Part shown: in pieces, positions 60,474 through 64,000 of the stretch | Layout of the letters: every line of letters begins with the position of its first letter | Position numbering within the stretch: the first letter of the stretch is position 1 | Source: JAKAXS01 sp965279065 | GTDB lineage: Bacteria; Pseudomonadota; Alphaproteobacteria; Rhizobiales; Hyphomicrobiaceae | Direction of reading: 5' to 3' | NCBI GenBank assembly: GCA_965279065.1 | Contig: OZ257134.1 | Span: 992,001 to 1,056,000 of the forward strand | DNA: 64,000 nt | The notes under the pieces: generated by a model | Seen by the model: only the letters and a program-made list of their open reading frames with translations | Databases searched by the model: none | What the model was told of the DNA's origin: nothing | Translations under genes and position numbers: made by a program

Positions 60474-61821
60474 CCGCCGCGCCGTTGTCGCGGGCCTCGG
60501 TGCCTCGGGTCTGGGCGGTGTGGCGGCGACGGTCATCGGCGGCCGGCGCACATTCGCGGCCGGCTCGCCTGCATCAGCCAAGATCGTCGTCATCGGCGGC
60601 GGCCCGGGCGGCGCCACGCTTGCCAACGCGTTGAAGAAGCTCGAACCCAACATCTCCGTCACGCTGATCGAGCCGAAGCAGGCTTACACCACTTGCTTCT
60701 TCTCAAATTATTACATCGGCGGGTTTCGCACCTTCGACAACATCACCCACAGCTATCGCGGCCTGAAGGCGCTGGGCATCAACGTCGTCACCGACACCGC
60801 CTCCGCCATCGACACCAACGCCCGCACCGTCACCACGGCCAGCGGCGAGACGTTTCCTTACGACCGGCTCGTGGTCGCACCCGGCATCGACTTCAAGTTC
60901 GACGGCATCGAGGGCTATTCGGAATCCACCGCCGAAACGATGCCACATGCCTGGAGGGGCGGCGTGCAGACCCAGCTGCTGCGCAACCAGCTCGAGCAGA
61001 TGGAAGACGGCGGCACGGTGCTGCTGGCGCCGCCGCGTGCGCCCTATCGCTGTCCGCCGGGCCCCTACGAGCGCGCCTGCGTCATCGCCAACTACCTGAA
61101 ATCGTCGAAGCCCAAGTCCAAACTGGTCATCGTCGATCCCAAGATGGCGTTCTCCAAGCAGCCCGTGTTCCAGGAAGCCTTCGACAAATACTACAACGGC
61201 ATCGTCGACTTGCACCTCACCAACGACATCGACGATTTCTCCCTGGCAAAGGTCGACGTCGACACCCGCGAGATCACGACCAAATCCGGTCTGAAGGTGA
61301 CGGCATCGGTCGCCAACATCGTGCCCGATCAGAAGGCCGGCAGCATTGCCTTCAAGGCCGGGCTGACCGCGGGTGACTGGTGTCCAATCGATCCAAAGAA
61401 TTTCAAGTCGACGTTGGCGCAGAACGTCTATGTCATTGGCGACGCGGCCATCGCGACCGACATGCCGAAGTCGGCCTACTCCGCCAACAGCCAGGCCCAT
61501 GCCGTCACGGGTGACATCCTGGCCGACCTGTCCGGCAAGCCGCCGCCACCGGCCACGTACTACAACATCTGCTGGTCGTTCGTGGCGCCCAACGACACTG
61601 TCAAGATCGGTGCCGACTACCGCCCCGGCGATTTCGGCGGCAAGTTCGCGCTCGCGCCGACCAACGCTTTCGTTTCCAAGCCCGGCGAGTCCGCCGAGCT
61701 GCGCAAAGCTAACTTCGACGAGAGCGCCGCCTGGTACGACACCCTCGTCATGGACATTTTCGTGAACACCTTGATGGGGCAGGACGCGGCGACGGCGCCA
61801 GACAAAAAGAAGAAGAAATAG
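60460..61821 (+). CDS. fccB: Sulfide dehydrogenase flavoprotein subunit FccB/SoxF
   Basis: A 453-residue FAD enzyme that oxidises sulfide in the periplasm. A twin-arginine-like signal (INRRAVVAGLGASGLGG) is followed by the FAD motif IVVIGGGPGGATLANAL, the Cys motif TTCFFSNYYIGG, RCPPGPYERAC, and DWCPIDPKNFKSTLAQNVYVIGDA, plus the C-terminal FCSD domain. The redox cysteines are present. The usual partner is the diheme or monoheme cytochrome FccA, absent here. It ends in a Lys-rich tail. Confidence 0.93.
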   Translation: MQQINRRAVVAGLGASGLGGVAATVIGGRRTFAAGSPASAKIVVIGGGPGGATLANALKKLEPNISVTLIEPKQAYTTCFFSNYYIGGFRTFDNITHSYRGLKALGINVVTDTASAIDTNARTVTTASGETFPYDRLVVAPGIDFKFDGIEGYSESTAETMPHAWRGGVQTQLLRNQLEQMEDGGTVLLAPPRAPYRCPPGPYERACVIANYLKSSKPKSKLVIVDPKMAFSKQPVFQEAFDKYYNGIVDLHLTNDIDDFSLAKVDVDTREITTKSGLKVTASVANIVPDQKAGSIAFKAGLTAGDWCPIDPKNFKSTLAQNVYVIGDAAIATDMPKSAYSANSQAHAVTGDILADLSGKPPPPATYYNICWSFVAPNDTVKIGADYRPGDFGGKFALAPTNAFVSKPGESAELRKANFDESAAWYDTLVMDIFVNTLMGQDAATAPDKKKKK

Positions 61822-62133
61822 GCTCAAAGCATTCATCAGGCCGAGTTTTGTGCGGACCCGAGCAAAAGCCTCGCCTCGAGGCCGTGCCGGGTCTATGGTT
61901 ACCCGCATGCGTCTGGACCCCTGCGCCCTCGCCCAAAAACCCCCTGAATACGGGCGATCACGTGCTTTTGAGCTTGACGTATACGTCAACTTGTGTTTGT
62001 TACGCCGGGCGTCAGTTTGGGCGTAATCTGCCCATGCAATGAATTCACCCGCGAGCGCCGTGACATCGCGCGCCGCATGACTATTTTGAATGTCGACATC
62101 CGATCGACAGAACGTTGGGAGGCCTAACGCGCC
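61822..62133. other. 312-bp gap before fadE
   Basis: No gene supported. It holds the fadE promoter region and a perfect palindrome at 61974-61989, and the T-rich stretch just after. No terminator for fccB is clear. Confidence 0.45.
61974..61989 (+). promoter_or_regulatory. Perfect 16-bp palindrome upstream of fadE
   Basis: TTGACGTATACGTCAA is fully symmetric and lies 145 bp before the fadE ATG. It resembles the ACGT-core palindromes described for MerR-type regulators of acyl-CoA and branched-chain amino acid breakdown (LiuR), though I am comparing from memory. TTGACG may double as a -35 element. Confidence 0.55.
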
Positions 62134-64000
62134 ATGGCAACGACCGTCTTTCTTCTGCTTGTCTTTATCGCTGCGATGGGTCTTGCCATGTGGCGGGCCC
62201 CCATCTGGGTCTGGGCTCTCGGCGTCGCACTTGCGACCCTGGTCTGGCAGACGCCACTGGCTCACGGCGCTGGCTATGTGCCGTCCTCGACCTTCCTGCG
62301 CGTCCTGGCCTGGTTGCCCGCGCTGCTGCTCGGCGCACTGTCCATACCGGCCCTGCGACGCTCGCTGCTCGTCGAGCCGGCCTTCCGCGCGGTAAAGAAG
62401 ATCCTTCCCAAAGTTTCCGACACCGAGCAGCAGGCGCTCGACGCCGGCACGGTTGGCTTCGACGCCGAGTTGTTTTCCGGCACGCCCGACTGGGCCAAGC
62501 TGCGCTCCGTGCCGCCGATCATCTTGTCGCCGGAAGAGCAGGCCTTCCTCGACGGTCCGACCGACGAACTCTGCCGCATGATCAGCGACTGGCAGGTGCG
62601 CCACGCCGAACGCGAGATCCCCGAACCGATCTGGGCCTTCGTCAAGAAGCACGGGTTCCTCGGCATGCTCATTTCCAAGGAGCACGGCGGACTGGGCTTC
62701 AGCGCCCAGGCGCAGTCGCTCATCCTCGGCAAGATCGCCTCGCGCTCGCCCGACGTCGTCACCATCGTCATGGTCCCCAACTCGCTCGGGCCAGGCGAAC
62801 TCATCGAAAAGTACGGTACCGACGAGCAGAAGCACTACTACCTGCCGCGCCTTGCCCGCGGTGACGAAGTGCCTTGCTTCTCGCTGACCGGACCGACGTC
62901 AGGCTCCGACGCCGCCACCATGCGCGACATCGGCACCGTCACGAAGGGCATGCACAACGGCCAGGAAGTCCTTGGCATTCGCTTGTCGTGGGACAAGCGC
63001 TACATCACCCTCGGCCCCAAGGCGACGCTCGTCGGCCTTGCCTTCCGCCTGTTCGATCCCGACAAGCTGCTCGCCAAGGGCGAGGACATCGGCATCACCG
63101 TGGCGCTGATCCCCGCCAACCATCCCGGCGTCAACATCGGCCGCCGCCACTTGCCCTCTGGCGCCGCCTTCCCGAACGGCCCGAATTGGGGCGAGAACGT
63201 CTTCATCCCGATGGAATACATCATCGGCGGCGAGAAGATGCTCGGACAGGGTTGGCGCATGCTGATGGAATGCCTGGCTGCCGGCCGCGCCATCTCGCTG
63301 CCGTCCTCCGCCACCGCCGGCGCCAAGTCGATGCTGCGCGTGTCGACGGCCTACGGCCGCATCCGCAAGCAGTTCGGCCTGCCCGTCTCCCGCATGGAAG
63401 GCATCGAGGAGCCGCTCGCGCGCATGGTCGAGACGGCCTACGTCAACGAAGCCGGCCGCGCCGTTACGGCGGCCATGGTCAGCCGCGGCGAGAAACCGTC
63501 CGTCATTTCCGCGCTTATGAAGTACCAGACCACCGAACGCCTGCGCAAAAGCGTCGACGACGCCATGGACATCCACGGCGGCCGCGCCATCTGCGACGGC
63601 CCCACCAACTATTTGCAGTCCGCCTACCTGATGGTCCCGGTCGGGATCACGGTGGAAGGCGCCAATATTCTGACGCGCACGCTCATCACGTTCGCGCAAG
63701 GCGCGTTGCGCGCGCACCCCTACCTCTACAAGGAAGTCCAGGCCGTCCAGAACCCGGATAGCGAGAAGGGCTTCGAGCAGTTCGAGGATGCCTTCCTCAA
63801 CCACCTGGGCTTCTCGCTCTCCAACGTGGCCGGCGCTTTCTTCCACAACATCACGCTGGGCTTCTTCGGCGCCGTGCCGGAGAACGCGCGTGGAACCGAG
63901 AAGATCTATCGCCAGCTCTGGCGCCAGTCGCGCAACTTTGCCCTGGTGTCGGATTTGACCGTTGCCGTGCTCGGCGGCGGCCTGAAAACCAACCAGAAGA
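62134..64000 (+). CDS. fadE: Acyl-CoA dehydrogenase FadE (partial, cut by window end)
   Basis: The first 622 codons of a membrane-associated acyl-CoA dehydrogenase. Two N-terminal membrane helices (residues 1-75) precede the soluble enzyme, as in E. coli FadE. Conserved runs are GFLGMLISKEHGGLGFS, CFSLTGPTSGSDAAT, NGPNWGENVFIPMEYIIGG, GWRMLMECLAAGRAISLPS, and RKQFGLPVSRMEGIEEPLARM. The first step of fatty acid beta-oxidation is expected. The reading frame runs off the window edge with no stop. No strong ribosome-binding site is seen beyond GGGAGG about 15 bp upstream. Confidence 0.93.
   Translation, partial: MATTVFLLLVFIAAMGLAMWRAPIWVWALGVALATLVWQTPLAHGAGYVPSSTFLRVLAWLPALLLGALSIPALRRSLLVEPAFRAVKKILPKVSDTEQQALDAGTVGFDAELFSGTPDWAKLRSVPPIILSPEEQAFLDGPTDELCRMISDWQVRHAEREIPEPIWAFVKKHGFLGMLISKEHGGLGFSAQAQSLILGKIASRSPDVVTIVMVPNSLGPGELIEKYGTDEQKHYYLPRLARGDEVPCFSLTGPTSGSDAATMRDIGTVTKGMHNGQEVLGIRLSWDKRYITLGPKATLVGLAFRLFDPDKLLAKGEDIGITVALIPANHPGVNIGRRHLPSGAAFPNGPNWGENVFIPMEYIIGGEKMLGQGWRMLMECLAAGRAISLPSSATAGAKSMLRVSTAYGRIRKQFGLPVSRMEGIEEPLARMVETAYVNEAGRAVTAAMVSRGEKPSVISALMKYQTTERLRKSVDDAMDIHGGRAICDGPTNYLQSAYLMVPVGITVEGANILTRTLITFAQGALRAHPYLYKEVQAVQNPDSEKGFEQFEDAFLNHLGFSLSNVAGAFFHNITLGFFGAVPENARGTEKIYRQLWRQSRNFALVSDLTVAVLGGGLKTNQK

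Noticed and set aside
60703..62835. 710-codon open frame antisense to fccB and fadE
   Set aside because: Covers two well-supported genes and the intergenic palindrome, and has no domain.
1..64000. Prophage, insertion sequence or tRNA-linked island
   Set aside because: No transposase, integrase, phage structural gene, rRNA or cloverleaf sequence was seen, and gene content is that of a core chromosome.

Overview
The window is about 64 kb of GC-rich bacterial chromosome. It is ordinary core-genome DNA with no prophage, insertion sequence, CRISPR array, rRNA or tRNA gene that I could see. Gene content points to an alphaproteobacterium of the Hyphomicrobiales (Rhizobiales). The markers are a CckA hybrid kinase with a FliO-like gene divergent from it, a PleC/DivJ-type kinase, recA followed by alaS, a eukaryote-like NADP isocitrate dehydrogenase, a three-part PurL/PurQ/PurS enzyme with GrxD and BolA downstream, the F1-ATPase inhibitor zeta (DUF1476), a DUF992 protein, and a Liv operon carrying a DUF6867-type gene. 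The genus cannot be fixed from the sequence alone.

Layout. 1-5.5 kb: hydroxypyruvate isomerase and a phosphohexomutase, two tandem retropepsin-like proteases, and a membrane histidine kinase. 5.6-10 kb: an anchored nuclease, a metallo-beta-lactamase hydrolase, an iron-sulfur uracil-DNA-glycosylase-like protein, a small phosphatase-like protein, an Lrp/AsnC regulator and a stand-alone lpxD. 10-19 kb: a large MscS channel, FliO-like protein, CckA, a winged-helix-like protein next to a cluster of GCATTCC repeats, and a CPA2 antiporter. 19-31 kb: alaS, recA with a candidate SOS box, a cation-efflux protein, small exported proteins, a glycerophosphodiesterase, icd, a TrmJ methyltransferase with an extra Cys-rich N-terminal domain, and rpsD. 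31-36.8 kb: a chemoreceptor, a duplicated PqiA-like protein, grxD, a cold-shock protein and small exported proteins.

36.8-50 kb is mainly purine synthesis: purC at 45.6 kb, then purS, purQ and purL on the same strand with bolA behind, and purB nearby. Two small exported proteins of unknown function sit between purS, purQ and purL. A 146-bp REP/MITE-like palindromic element lies just upstream of purL. Other genes here are a cyclopropane fatty acid synthase, a phytase-like protein, the ATPase inhibitor zeta, and a three-gene group of a Uma2 nuclease-fold protein, a SecY-like membrane protein and a serine hydrolase.

50-58.6 kb: a P1 (S58) peptidase, then a complete branched-chain amino acid (or related amide) ABC importer, livH-livM-livG-livF-DUF6867, with two tandem substrate-binding proteins. 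58.7-61.8 kb: a compact sulfur-oxidation island of soxY and soxZ followed by a CDGSH iron-sulfur protein, divergent from a SoxW-like thioredoxin and an FccB/SoxF sulfide dehydrogenase flavoprotein. No soxAX, soxB, soxCD or fccA is in the window, and the SoxY carrier tail is altered. The window ends inside a fadE acyl-CoA dehydrogenase gene preceded by a perfect 16-bp palindrome.

No gene group here is certainly a new system. The best candidates for a closer look are the SecY-like/Uma2/hydrolase group, the reduced SoxYZ-SoxW-FccB island with its altered carrier arm, the fused TrmJ, and the repeat cluster beside the winged-helix-like gene.
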